Of a stretch of DNA of 64,000 bases, positions 21,901-32,713 are shown one piece after another. The translations under genes were made by a program, and so were the position numbers. The stretch is from the NCBI GenBank assembly GCA_022496185.1, contig WTXG01000183.1, positions 1 through 64,000 of the forward strand, read 5' to 3'. Within the stretch, counting starts at the first letter, position 1. Each line of letters starts with the position of its first letter. The stretch comes from Multifurca ochricompacta. Its lineage: Eukaryota; Basidiomycota; Agaricomycetes; Russulales; Russulaceae. Under the pieces are notes generated by a model that had not been told where the DNA came from, did not search any database, and saw only the letters and a list, made by a program, of their open reading frames with translations.

Positions 21901-22285
21901 TGATAAACAGGCATGTGCATGCAGTGATACTGACTGTTGGATGTTAGCGTGTGAGGCTATAAGACAAGTTAGCTTCAGAGGTGAAGTAAACTCTGAAGTG
22001 TAAGGGAAGAAAAAGACCTCCTTATATAGCCGCAAGGAATGGTCTGTGTGCAATGGAATGCGCTAGAATGTACTACTGAGGGACAAAGGCCATTGGCCAG
22101 TGAGATATCACATGCTACACAGGATTACTAAGGTACATCAGTCAGCTGCTGCGCATTGTGAGAAAGAAAGTAATAATGATATAGTAAAAAGTCCGAAACT
22201 CCGAATCTATATCTAATCTAATCTTGCACTGCTTAGACCCTAACCTAGATGCCTGAAGCACCTCAAGACACATGCCATGTCAACA
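21901..22285 (-). repeat. Copia-I 5' LTR (LTR8)
   Basis: 385 bp, identical in length to the 3' LTR. A minus-strand TATA box (GCTATATAAG) lies at 22021-22030, and the conserved hairpin follows downstream of it. Confidence 0.95.
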
Positions 22286-22548
22286 CAAGCTGCACTACCT
22301 AATTAAGTGGAAGGGATTCCCAGACTCTGACAATTTGTGGGAACCAGCTGGGAATATCTTTGCTCTGGCCCTTATCAAAGAGTTCCACTTACAACATCCC
22401 CAAGTGCCCAAAGACAGTTAAGAGGACAACCCTCAGACCCCAAACGAACTCCCCAGTACATGCTCCCCCAGCAACATCCTAACACTTTACAATCCATTAT
22501 GTCTTTCATTGCTGCCAACACTGCCATTGATGCCTTTACCTCCCCCAC
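22286..22548 (+). pseudogene. Gypsy-C chromodomain and linker
   Basis: The sense resumes after Copia-I with KLHYLIKWKGFPDSDNLWEP, the second half of the chromodomain. It continues with an IFALALIKEFH segment and a linker whose frame shifts near a TAA at about 22420 into SIMSFIAANTAIDAFTSPTV. Gypsy-J cuts it there (duplication CCCAC) and the linker resumes at 37095. Confidence 0.85.
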
Positions 22549-23056
22549 TGTCACAGCCAGGTGCGTGCTGTGTCAAGATCAGGAAATTGTTCGAGTTTGA
22601 AGCAACTAGATCAAGATCGAGTCTTTAATCAAGACGAGTCAAGCCCACACAAGTTAGAGGGGCGCGTGCGAGATGCGGGATCGAGCAGCGACACTAAGTC
22701 CTGCCACAAGCTTACTGGGGTTCGAAGACCTCCTAAGACGCGACTTAGAAGGCTCAAGAGTGGGTTTCTGGGAGTCTTGATACACCTGTATTGAACACAG
22801 GAGAACAGACTTAAGGTCTGTTCTCTAGAATGTAGTAGGTTTAAATACAGTTGAATCACTACTAGAGATAAGAGTCTAGCCAATGAAGTAAAGTAGGTAT
22901 AGTAGGATGATATCATGCTGCATCACAGTGACTTCAAAGCTACGTCATACCATGTCATATAAGTACAGGAGATGGGCTAGGCCAGTACATAAGTAAACAG
23001 TAAACAATAGAGGGGTTACACCCTCTATAGTATTTGGTCAGTTAACCTAGTTAGAT
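22549..23056 (-). repeat. Gypsy-J 3' LTR, outer part (LTR5)
   Basis: It matches 36505-37012 of the other LTR and stops at TTAGAT, where Gypsy-K begins. The remaining 77 bases are at 30178-30254. Confidence 0.95.
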
Positions 23057-23788
23057 TGTCACAGCCAGGTCTCTGCTGTGTCCAGGGTCGTTCAAGTCAG
23101 GGCCCCTTCAAGATGTGGGGTGCGTGCAAGGTCAAGACAGTCAAGGGTAAGTTGATTCAGGTGTCAGGGTGAGCCACAGAGGGCCAGGGTCAAGGATCAA
23201 GGTCAAGGCTGCCAAAGCAAGTCAATTCAAGGTCAAGGCAAACTACAAGGAGCTGTAGTCAAGGTTCAAGATGCCCACAAGTTACAAGAAGGGCATGCAT
23301 GCAAGAAGTGAGTCGAAGCAGTGGCAATAGGCCCTGCTAGAGGTCTGGGGTGAAGGCTCCCTAAGTTGCAGCTTAGGGAGTTCAAGGGAATTCTGGGGTG
23401 AAGCACAGTAAACCTGTATTAGATACAAGAGAACAGACTTAAAGTCTGTCTCTACTAATGTGTCCTCCTTAAATACAAGTATTCTAGTGTCTTTGTAAGT
23501 AAAGGAGAATATTCAGATAGTAAAGTAAAAGTCCATGTGAATCTCCAGTGGAGATTGAGACAGGAAATGTAAGTGGTGTTGCACCCACTCCAAAGGCAAA
23601 TGAGTGTCAGTCCAAGTCAGTCTAAGTCCAAAAATCAGATCAGATAAGAAGAGATCATCAACTCCAGTCACATGACTCGGAGTAAGAAGTCGAAATGCTG
23701 AAACAGAAGTCGAATGCGCACAGGTCGAAAAACCGTCACAAAAGTCACACGCGCATCACAAACCGTTACATCGACAAAAAGCGTCACA
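23057..23788 (-). repeat. Gypsy-K 3' LTR (LTR6)
   Basis: It pairs with 29430-30172. The right copy carries an extra short CACGCGTGT-like segment near its end. Other differences are mostly CG/TG/CA. Confidence 0.95.
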
Positions 23789-24204
23789 TCACCCCCGTTG
23801 TACGGTCGAGCTTGCCCCTAAGCTCAGTTGATTAGAGTCGCATCAGTGATACATAGGGGAAAGTGGATTGCGTCGTCTATAGCGTCGAGAGCGTCTGATC
23901 TCGTCTGATTGGGGTGTCGTGTGAAGTTCTGGTCAGCGCGCGTGATGTTAGATAAGATGTAAGTCGCGGTCAGTCCGGTCCACCTGCCATCATCAGTGCA
24001 TGAGTTCTTCTTGGTAGATTAGATCGCCTAGTAGCATACTGATTATGGGAGGTCTTCGTCTAGGTTGCATGATCACAAAGGTCGTCTAAAGATAAGCCCA
24101 CTAGAGAAGTGAATCTTGATCTGTCTTGACAAAGTGTCTGTTGGAAGCGGAAGTTGTTAAGGGTAGTGAAATTGGGCCTTTCATTGTCAGAAATTACCCC
24201 CCCT
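23789..24204 (-). other. Gypsy-K 3' untranslated tail
   Basis: These 416 bases lie between the chromodomain stop and the LTR. I find no frame resembling the J ORF3 or the C-terminal extension of A, C, E and F. Confidence 0.6.
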
Positions 24205-26082
24205 CTAAGACTGGTGCCGACCCTGGCACCTAGATAGTGAATCGTAGTAGGCGCGGATGAGGTCTGGGGCATGACAGTCGTTCAGATCTACCCAGGAGTT
24301 GTCACTAGTAGGGTAGCCCTTCCAGCTAACTAGGAATTGTAATCTCTTGGCGCGTCCGTAGCGGCAGTGGGAAAGTATAGACTCCACTTCATACTCTTCT
24401 TCATGATTGATAAGATCAGGAGGGGGCCTCGCATAATTGGGGCCATGAGTGTCAGTTTCTAGGTAAGGGGATAAAAGATCGATGTGGAACACATTGTGAA
24501 TCTTCATGTGGTCCAGCAGAGCTAAGCGATAGGCCACAGGGGAAATACAAGCCAAGATAGCAAATGGCCCATAGTGTCGAGGGGCCAGTTTGGAGGATGG
24601 GAAATGTGTCTTCAGATTCTTTCCTTTGAGCCAGACTTGCGCGCCAATCTCCAATTGGGGTCAGGCCGGTAGATCCATGGTCGTTCGGAATGCATGTTCT
24701 GTGCGAGATCGAGCATCGTGTAGATTGCGCATATGCTCGTCAACCTGTGGAACATCAGTGTCACTAGCTTCAGCCTTCCAGTCAAACTGCATGCCATGGA
24801 TGAGTGCATGCAGAGAGATTTTCGTTTTATCATGTGGCCAAGAGTTGTGGACATATTCTGCCAATGGTAGGTATTCGGGCCATTGGTGTTGATCATCGCT
24901 TATCCAGAGTCGTAAGTATTGTTCGAGCCAAAGGTTCATACATTCGCTAGATCCATCTGTTCAGGGGTGAAATGCCGTAGATAAATTCTGTTGGATCTGA
25001 AGAGTCTTGGTAAGAGCGCGCAAGAAATGTGATGTAAAGCGCGGATCTCGATCGGAGATTATGCATCGTGGAACACCAAAGATCGGAAGGAGATGGCGAT
25101 AGTAGAGTGTAGCAACACCTTCACCAGTGATATCCTTAGAGCATGGAATGAATTTTGCTGCCTTAGAACATCCTTGATCTACAATTGTGAGTACCGCGTC
25201 ATACTTCCCAGCCGGTGGGAGATCCGTGATGAGATCCATAGCAATATATTGAAATGGGCTGCTAGTTGCCGGTACATCTAATGGAAAGATTGGCGCCTTC
25301 TTTGTGAGTTTCAGCTTATTTTCCTGACATTTGGTGCATCCTCGGACATATTCTCGTACAAAATCCTTCAGGTCTTTCCCTTCGTACTCACACTGTACTC
25401 TGCATGTGGTTTTGTTGATGCCGGGGTGTCCCACTAAGATATGATCATGATAACGCTGAAGGATCTCGCGTCTCTCGGGAACGGTCTGAGGGAATGGAAG
25501 TTTCATTGGTTGCGACATTTTGACAAATAATTCTGCCAGTAGAATAGTGACCTCATCGTTATCTTCTAATCCGCGATCTGCATCCGGTCGTCGCAAGAGC
25601 ATATCAGCAACCGTATGCAGCTTTCCTGGGATGTGCTCAAGGGTAAAGTCAAAATCCGCGAGCTCCTGGAGCCATCTAGCCTGTCGTTGATTGAGTTTCT
25701 GGGGCTCCTTGAAGTACTGAAGATTATTGTGATCGGTGCGGACTTGGACTTTATGTTTGGCGCCGAGAAGGTATTGACGCCACAATCTAAATGCGATAAT
25801 GATAGCAAATAGTTCATGATTGTAAATGTCCCAGTTCTGTTGCATAGCATCTAGAGTCTTGGACAAGTAGGCAATTGGATGTAGTCGCCCTTCGGAATCC
25901 TTTTGACTTAGAGTCGCTCCAAGAGCATAGCCTGAAGCATCCGCATCCACAATAAAGGGTTCTTCAAAGTCTGGTTGCATTAGCACAGGTTGAGAAGTTA
26001 TGCGTTGTTTGAGATTGTCAAATGCTTTCTGTTCTGTCTCTGTCCATCTCCAGGGGTTCTTGGCACTGGTAAGCGCGTTCAA
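24205..26082 (-). pseudogene. Gypsy-K RNase H, integrase and chromodomain
   Basis: The sense opens with FDNLKQRITSQPVLMQPDF and RNase H DADASGYALGATLSQ. Integrase follows with its zinc domain (ILVGHPGINK ... GCTKCQENK) and DDE core (AMDLITDLPP, IISDRDPRFTS and Glu in DGSSECMNLW). After further integrase C-terminal sequence (VWLKGKNLKTHFPSSKLAPR) comes the chromodomain EEEYEVESILSHCRYG ... FLVSWKGYPTSDNSW. In-frame stops near 24960 and 24660 break it. SSEC stands where J has SSER. Confidence 0.9.
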
Positions 26083-27167
26083 TGGGGCTGCAATTGTACT
26101 GAATCCCTGGATAAACCGTCGATAGAATTGGCAAAGCCAAGGAACGAGCAGATTTCTTTTACTGTGGTAGGCGTTTTCCAGGTTGCGACACCTTCCACTT
26201 TGACTGGATCCATATGCACCTGATTTGCTTCTAAAATGAGCCCTAGGTATTTGATGCGCATTTGCTCAAAGGCGCATTTCTCTGGTTTGAGGTATAGATC
26301 CAACTTGTTAAGCTTATCTAGAATGCGGTGTACTTTAGATTGGTGATTCTGGAGATTGTGATTGGTATGAATAAGGATGTCGTCCATGTAAACAGTGAAC
26401 CAGGCCTTTCCAGTGTCGTCTCGCTCGTTAAGTTCATCCCTGAACTCTGCATTCATCATGGTCTGGAATGTTGCCGGAGAGTTTGTGAGTCCAAAGAACA
26501 TAACGTTTGGTTCGTACAGGCCGCGATTGGTCTTGAAAGCTGCCTTCCATCTATCCTCAGGGACTATTTGGATGTTGTTGTACCCCCAGCGGACATCCAT
26601 CTTTGTGAATAAAGTGCTGCCGCGGACACGGTCGATAAGCTCAGGGATCAATGGTAATGGATAAGTGTTTTGGATCATCCACTGATTTAATTTGTGATAG
26701 TCCTGGACTGGTCTGAGTTTCCCATCCTTCTTCTTGATGAAGAAGAAGGGCGATGTGTATGGCGATTTTGACTCTTTAATGTACCCCTTCTGTAGGTGCT
26801 CCTCTAAGAATTTATTTAACGCGTCCTGTTCTCCAGGCCCCAGAGGGTAGATCTTACAATCTAGTGTTGATGGTGCATCTGGCTTTAATTCAATTTGATG
26901 ATCCCACGGCCGGGCCTCAGGGAATCACTGCGCTTCCTGGTCACTGAACACCTTCTGATGTCGATGGTACTCCTTCAGCACGATCTGATCCCAAGAGTGC
27001 TCGATATTATCTTTCGCTTTGATTGCTAGTTCCTGAGCAATATTCAATTTTCTAACATGTGCTCCCAGTACACTGAGTTGGATCGATTGCATAAGATGTC
27101 CTTGTCTCCAGTCTATAATCAGGTTACTAGCAGCAAACCAAGGGTAGCCCAAGATCATTTGGTCCAT
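26079..27167 (-). pseudogene. Gypsy-K protease end and reverse transcriptase
   Basis: It starts with the second protease motif MILGYPWFAAS and a linker containing YHRHQKVFSDQEAQ. A stop follows near 26926. RT has [48 protein letters not shown] and an intact YMDDILIHT (about 26370-26396). A frameshift in SFLGF near 26125 moves the sense into the RNase H frame. Confidence 0.88.
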
Positions 27168-28582
27168 CCTGATTGACGCAATATAGAACTGGTGTTGCTG
27201 AGATTGTTGTTTGTAATTAGATCTAGATCAACATATTGATTAATGCACGGGGTGGCGTTAGGGGTCCCATCAGCGTTTCGTAGTTTCTTTGGGATCGTGA
27301 GTCGTTTTGTCAGGAGTTGATATTTGATGACCGTTCTATAGTTAATAAAATTTTCTGTTGCACCACTATCAATGAGTGCTTCTATGCTGGCCTTCTCTTT
27401 CACACCATGGAGAGGGATAACCACATTCATTGCCCAGATAGGTGAGATGAATACATGATGTGAAACTATCACTCGAATGAAGGCCGCGCCATTCAAGTGA
27501 TATAAGAAATCCTCATCATTCTTAAATTTATTCTGCAGTTCAAGGTGTTGGTCGTCGGTCAGAGATTTCAAGGAAGCAGCAATTGCTGTGATATTCATTG
27601 TCGGCTTCGAGATGTTTGATCCAGTGGGTACCGTCGCAGTCGTCAGAGTGACGTTCATGATAGTGGCAGTCCGGGTTGGATCGGTTGTAGTCTGCCGTGG
27701 AGCTTTATTTGGGCAATCTCTGATGAGATGTCCTCGGTGTCCACATTCGAAACAGCGACCCTCCTTTCTACAGCATTCTTTATCTTCTGTGGTGACTGCT
27801 TTTCTGATTGTGTCTGCGTTCATGGCATTCGGGGCGCATCATCGAGGGAGAGTGAACTTTACTCCTTGATCATTATTTTGACTAGTGATTGTTGTTTTGT
27901 TCCCAAGAAGGCTCTGGATGAAGACCCAGTTCGCATGGTATCTTCGAGCTGAATCTGCTGTTTCGTCGAACGTCTGGGGGCTGCCCTGGGTAATCACAGT
28001 CTGCACGAGTCTCCATGGTAATCCTTTCTGAAAACTCTGCCGTGTTGCTGGGTCATCCAGGTGCAGTCTGGCCCAAGCTGCGAGATCTTGGAAATCAGCG
28101 ATATAATCATCAATGTTTCTATTTGTCATCCGGAGTTTCTCCAACTCCTCTAGTGCTTTTTGCTTGGTGGTTTCATCGGCGAATGCTGCCTGAAACGTTT
28201 GTCGGAATTTCTCCCACAGGTGCGGCTCCTGAATTCTGGCATGGGCTACATTGGCTAGCCACCTTGTCTGCTCTGTCACCCATCTGCTAATCTTGGGTCC
28301 TCTCATTAGGGTCAACACATATGATATTCTGGAGATTTCATTTTTTATGACTGTTGCTTGGCTATTTAGGAAGATGTGGAGCTCCACTCGAGTCCACCAG
28401 TGTTCTGCTTCAGCTTGGTTTCCATCAAAGAATGGGGGCGGTGCCCCTTCGATTCGGTCTCCTGTCACACCATCCTTGGGTGTCATGGTGGTGAGTAATT
28501 CAGTCAGTCCTTCTTCAGGGTCCTCTGGATCCACTGATTGTTGTTGTTGTCTAGGTTGGGAATCAGGTGGCGTGGTTGACAT
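27155..28582 (-). pseudogene. Gypsy-K gag and protease
   Basis: A true ATG at 28582-28580 starts MSTTPPDSQPRQQQQ. The capsid-like region follows (FFDGNQAEAEHWWTRVELHI, FRQTFQAAFADETTKQKALE, NIDDYIADFQDLAAWARLHL). A TGA at 27839-27841 interrupts the frame, which continues with the knuckle CFECGHRGHLIRDC and protease EALIDSGATENFINY. Gag and protease are in one frame here, unlike the A/C/E/F group. A frameshift near 27160 leads into the next block. Confidence 0.88.
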
Positions 28583-29416
28583 CAGTCCTGGATTCGGTAC
28601 TGCCAGTGGTGCGTTGAATAATGGTTGGAGAATACGTTTTGTCAGTGGGGTTTCGGTGGATTTAAGTGCGTGTATTTCAGTTTCGTTGGGGGCTACTCTA
28701 ATAGCCTCTATCTGTCCTAGGTTGTTAGGACGGACGTGGTATCAAGTCTTTTAGGCAAAGATCGACTGCAAGCTGCGTATGTCGGTAGGGGGTCCAATAT
28801 CCCCTAAAAGGTACGTTTTTCCTTTTGCGACTCTTATCTGGCATGTGTTTCTCTTTCGGCTCCAGGTTGATGTTGTCGGTCAATCGGACAGGAAGGAGGT
28901 CACTACAGGTGCAAGATTCGTTTTGATGGAGGTCAATGGAAATCCCTGGAGCAGTCGCGCTTTCCCATCAAGGTTCGAGGACGAAGTCGGGGTTCAGGGA
29001 TTTAGTGTCGTGTGGGGAACTGTCAGTCGGGGGATCGCTTGCAAGAAGGGCAAGGTGGTTCCAGTTCTCAGGTAAGATGTGTTCGATTTCTGGGGTTACT
29101 GATCTATCTTCTAGGTTTCGATCCAGAGATTGGTTTTCGAGGGATGCGTCGTCTGTCAAAGGGTTCTGCAGAGTGGGGCGTTGTCATTTGGGGATTCAGG
29201 AGAGGGGGAGGAGTCATCCAAAGGCGTCCAAGGTTCCCTTGCGGAATAAGATGTCTTCGTTCAGGGTTCGGACAAGAGGACGCGGGTCTGGGTGAGTCTC
29301 TTTCTTCTTGAGTTCTGGGGCTGGCGATTAGGATTGCTGGCATCTGGGTGTCGGGGCGAGGGACACGTCGTTGTCGCCTTGCGCGTTCAGTAAGTTCTTT
29401 TCTTTCTAAGTTCTGT
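28583..29416 (-). other. Gypsy-K 5' leader and possible gag leader
   Basis: About 830 bases lie between the primer site and the gag ATG. Short frames contain phrases such as NWNHLALLASDPPTDSS, but none is continuous with gag. I assign no function. Confidence 0.45.
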
Positions 29417-29429
29417 AAGTCTGTTCTAA
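29417..29429 (-). other. Gypsy-K primer-binding site (self-priming type)
   Basis: On the minus strand TTAGAACAGACTT follows the LTR. Its AGAACAGACTT is the perfect 11-base complement of AAGTCTGTTCT in the 5' LTR (29803-29813), about 25-35 bases past a TATTTAAGG TATA-like box. Confidence 0.75.
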
Positions 29430-30172
29430 TGTCACAGCCAGGTCTCTGCTGTGTCCAGGGTCATTCAAGTCAGGGCCCCTTCAAGATGTGGGGTGCGTGC
29501 AAGGTCAAGACAGTCAAGGGTAAGTTGATTCAGGTGTCAGGGTGAGCCACAGAGGGCCAGGGTCAAGGATCAAGGTCAAGGCTGCCAAAGCAAGTCAATT
29601 CAAGGTCAAGGCAAACTACAAGGAGCTGTAGTCAAGGTTCAAGATGCCCACAAGTTACAAGAAGGGCATGCATGCAAGAAGTGAGTCGAAGCAGTGGCAA
29701 TAGGCCCTGCTAGAGGTCTGGGGTGAAGGCTCCCTAAGTTGCAGCTTAGGGAGTTCAAGGGAATTCTGGGGTGAAGCACAGTAAACCTGTATTAGATACA
29801 AGAGAACAGACTTAAAGTCTGTCTCTACTAATGTGTCCTCCTTAAATACAAGTATTCTAGTGTCTTTGTAAGTAAAGGAGAATATTCAGATAGTAAAGTA
29901 AAAGTCCATGTGAATCTCCAGTGGAGATTGAGACAGGAAATGTAAGTGGTGTTGCACCCACTCCAAAGGCAAATGAGTGTCAGTCCAAGTCAGTCTAAGT
30001 CCAAAAATCAGATCAGATAAGAAGAGATCATCAACTCCAGTCACATGACTTGGAGTAAGAAGTCGAAACACTGAAACAGAAGTCAAACGCGCGTGGGTCG
30101 AAAAACCATCACAAAAGTCACACGCACGTCACACGCGTGTCACAAACCGTTACATCGACAAAAAGCGTCACA
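29430..30172 (-). repeat. Gypsy-K 5' LTR (LTR6)
   Basis: 743 bp, starting TGTCACAGCC and ending GTCACA. The inferred start AAGTCTGTTCT (29803-29813, minus) lies inside an inverted repeat (AGAACAGAC / GTCTGTCTCT) that is also present in LTR5 and LTR7. Confidence 0.95.
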
Positions 30173-30177
30173 TAGAT

Positions 30178-30254
30178 AGGTTAACTGATACAACTCAGAC
30201 AGTTATTCAAACAGTCGACAAAGAAAAGAAAAGTAAGGAAAACAAACTGTCACA
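30178..30254 (-). repeat. Gypsy-J 3' LTR, inner part (LTR5)
   Basis: These 77 bases match 37013-37089, ending CTGTCACA. Added to 22549-23056 they give 585 bp, the same length as the intact 5' LTR. Confidence 0.95.
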
Positions 30255-30292
30255 TCACCCCTCTGTTACAGTGGTGCTTGCCTCAAGCACCC

Positions 30293-31590
30293 TTAGTCTT
30301 CACCAGTGAGATCAATGATGTGAGGTGGAGCAATGCGAAGACGACAACGGCGAGGCAGATGGGAACTACCTATGCCCCCAGCCTGTAGGACAGCATGCAG
30401 TTCTGGGTGGGGTGCAAAATGAGAGGCAGCTGCTGGTGTCATGCGGGGGTTATTGGAATATGCATAAGTTAAATAGGGGTAAAGTCGATAGTAAACATCA
30501 CCACGAGACATAGCATGGACAGCCAAACGAATATCTTGATTGGCTCTCTCAGCCATCCACCTCCAGTGTGCAAGGTTCCTGTGGGCTTCATCCAGACGGC
30601 AAGCTCCATAGCAGTAGCGAGACACCTCAGCCCAAGCTCCAGGATCATCTAAGTCATCAAGGGCACCATTGACAATGGTGGTGAAGGTCTGGTCAGCCTC
30701 AAAGAGTCGTTGTTGCATGGATGTGAGAATGGGGTTTGGGCCACGGTCAAAACAAGGGTGTGGAGTAACATGAAGTGGAATATAATAGACTGGTTGATGG
30801 GCCCCCATGGTAAAAGCAATGCACGGGTCTGAGCGACGATAGTCATAGGCTAACCAACGAGCAATGTTGACACGGCCAGCATTGTCTGAGATGCGGTGGT
30901 CAAAGAAGTGGTGAGAGTGTTCATGATTACGCATGAATGGAAGAGGGGGGGGTCATACTGGTCGGCGTGTTCTCTTTCCTCTTCGACTTCTTGTTGGGTT
31001 TGTTGTATGATAGCCTTGTCTGGGAGCTGGCCAGGTTCAGGCCCCAGGGAGGTGGGTCAATAGGTGGTAGTGGGATCAATGGGTGGGGACGTGTCAGCCT
31101 CCAGTCTCGCACAAACCTCCTGCAATAGAGCCAGCACTCGAGCACGAACCTCTTGGTCCACTGTCTGGTCTTGAGAGGCTAGTGCGATCACCTGGGTCAT
31201 ATTCTCTGCTGGGATGTCAGACATGGTAAAGGAAAAGTGGGAAGGAGGGGTCGAGTTGGTAGATGATGAAGCAGGAGTGGTAGGGAGTGTAGGAGTGTTG
31301 GCAGGTCGAAGTAGAGCACCAAGGGTGGCAGCATCATTGGCAGCAGCTATAGTTCGATCTAAGAAGGCGATGTCGATAATGGGGACAGGTGGGGTGTCAG
31401 TCTGGGTGGTGTCGGGTTGAGAAGTTGAAATGCAGCAGGAGGTCGTCATTCTGGGGGTTGGCTTGAAGGATTTGTGTGGGGTGGAGAGTCTAGTGGTATT
31501 CTTAATACGGGCCAGAGCTGAAACGGTTTGTGGGACTGCAGAGAAGAAAACGTGAAAATTTGATGAAAAACATGAAAACGTGAAAACCAA
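30293..31590 (-). pseudogene. Gypsy-J ORF3, extra protein downstream of pol
   Basis: This frame starts just past the integrase stop. Its N-terminal 177 codons are Thr/Pro/Ser-rich and end with a helical segment (VDQEVRARVLALLQEVCARL). After one TGA at about 31057 the sense continues with a helical acidic stretch (QQEVEEEREHADQYD). It then shifts frame at a run of eight Cs (30947-30954) into 213 codons (to 30293) with NIARWLAYDYRRSD ... PVYYIPLHV, AWAEVSRY and a GDVYY motif. By eye this second half lines up with the extension of Gypsy-C (VTIAKYIFYTNRGMD ... GPVYEALVY, KAEVMRL, GDVYQ). No signal peptide or membrane span is visible, so it is not an obvious envelope protein. No known family comes to mind. 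Confidence 0.7.
31532..31556 (-). promoter_or_regulatory. Candidate 3' splice site before Gypsy-J ORF3
   Basis: On the minus strand the pyrimidine run TTTTCTTCTCTGCAG ends with AG at 31537-31536, between the integrase stop (31607) and the first conserved part of ORF3. This is a textbook acceptor. It would allow ORF3 to be made from a spliced RNA. No donor was identified. Confidence 0.4.
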
Positions 31591-31606
31591 CGAAAATCAC
31601 CCCCCC

Positions 31607-32710
31607 TTAAGGGAGGCGACGACCCTGGCGCCTAGATAACGAAGAATGGTACCGCGTGAGAAGGTCCGGGGTGTGACAGTCATCCTTATCTACCCAAGAG
31701 TTTTCACTGGTTGGATAACCAACCCAGCTGACCAGATATTGAAGCTTCTTCTGACATCCAAAGAACCGGTGAGCTAAGATGGTGGCAACTTCATATTGTT
31801 CTTCCTCGTTGATAAGGTCTGGTGGGGGACATAAATAATTGGGGCCATGAGCCGTTGTTTCACGATAAGGAGATAACAGGTTAGCATGGAATACATTGTG
31901 GATGTGCATGTGAGTGGGCAAAGACAAACGAAAAGCAAGAGGAGATATTTGTGTGGCAATTGTAAAAGGGCCATAACGCCGAGGAGCGAGCTTGGTCGAG
32001 GGGAAGTATGTTTTTAAATGTTTTCCCTTGAGCCATACTTGTGCGCCGACGATGAAGTCAGGGTTGGGCAGTGGAACCGAAGCGGATGCTTGAAACGCGC
32101 ATTCCGCGCAAGAGCGCGCGGTTTGTAAGTTCTGTAATTGTTCGTTGACCTGGGGGACATGCGTTTCATGTATCTGAGCATTCCAATCAAAAGTGATGCC
32201 GTGTAGAAGTTCGTGTGGGGAGAGTTTTGTTCGATCGTGTGACCAGGTGTTATGGACATACTCAGCTAAGGGGAGATAATCTGGCCATCTATATTGGTCA
32301 TCGCCCAGCCAAAGACGTAAGTATTGCTCTAGCCACAGGTTCATGCGCTCACTAGATCCATCGGTTTGCGGGTGAAAGGCCATCGACAGGTTTTGTTGAA
32401 TTTGCAGAACATCAGCAAGCGCACAGGCAAAATGGGAGGTGAAATGGGGGTCTTGGTCGGAAATAATGCGCCTTGGGACTCCAAAGAATGGAAATAGATG
32501 TCTATAATATAATATTGCGATTCCTTCACCAGTGATATCTTTAGAACATGGTATAAATTTCGCTGCTTTCGTACATCCTTGGTCGACGATCATTAACACA
32601 GCATCATATCGACCTGACAACGGAAGATCTGTAATGAGGTCCATAGCCACATACTGGAATGGACCGGCGGTGGCGGGTACGTCCAAGGGATACGATGGTG
32701 CTTTCCCCAC
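31607..32710 (-). pseudogene. Gypsy-J integrase core and chromodomain
   Basis: This 367-codon open block begins right after a TGA. It holds the DDE triad (AMDLITDLPLSG, IISDQDPHFTS and Glu in DGSSERMNLWLEQ), the C-terminal VWLKGKHLKTYFPSTKLAPR region and the chromodomain EEEQYEVATILAHRFFG ... YLVSWVGYPTSENSWVD. It ends at RQGRRLP. Integrase inserts the cDNA and the chromodomain is the likely targeting module. The block itself has no stop. Confidence 0.9.
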
Positions 32711-32713
32711 CAG

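Larger units (their letters stand above)
16047..22285 (-). mobile_element. Copia-I: nearly intact Ty1/Copia element inserted in Gypsy-C
   Basis: Two 385-bp LTRs (16047-16431, 21901-22285) are flanked by CAAGC (16042-16046, 22286-22290). I count six differences between the LTRs, all of CG/TG/CA type. Gag, protease, integrase, RT and RNase H lie in one frame on the minus strand, interrupted by a single TGA between integrase and RT and by several indels in the gag N-terminus. Removal restores the Gypsy-C chromodomain. This is the best-preserved pol in the window. Confidence 0.97.
23057..30172 (-). mobile_element. Gypsy-K: Ty3/Gypsy chromovirus, family LTR6, inserted in the J LTR
   Basis: LTRs of 732 and 743 bp (23057-23788, 29430-30172) both start TGTCACAGCCAGG and end GTCACA. 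They are flanked by TAGAT (23052-23056 and 30173-30177). The internal order is gag, protease, RT, RNase H, integrase and chromodomain. It has only about 420 bases after the chromodomain, so it lacks the extra ORF of J. This is the deepest level of nesting (B > C > J > K) and so the latest insertion in that chain. Confidence 0.97.

Noticed and set aside
28251..28754. 167-codon plus-strand frame and neighbouring plus frames to 29545
   Set aside because: They overlap Gypsy-K gag and its leader on the minus strand and show no recognisable domain.
30293..31590. Gypsy-J ORF3 as a classical envelope gene
   Set aside because: No signal peptide, transmembrane segment or Cys pattern of a fusion protein is seen. 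It resembles the Pol extension instead.
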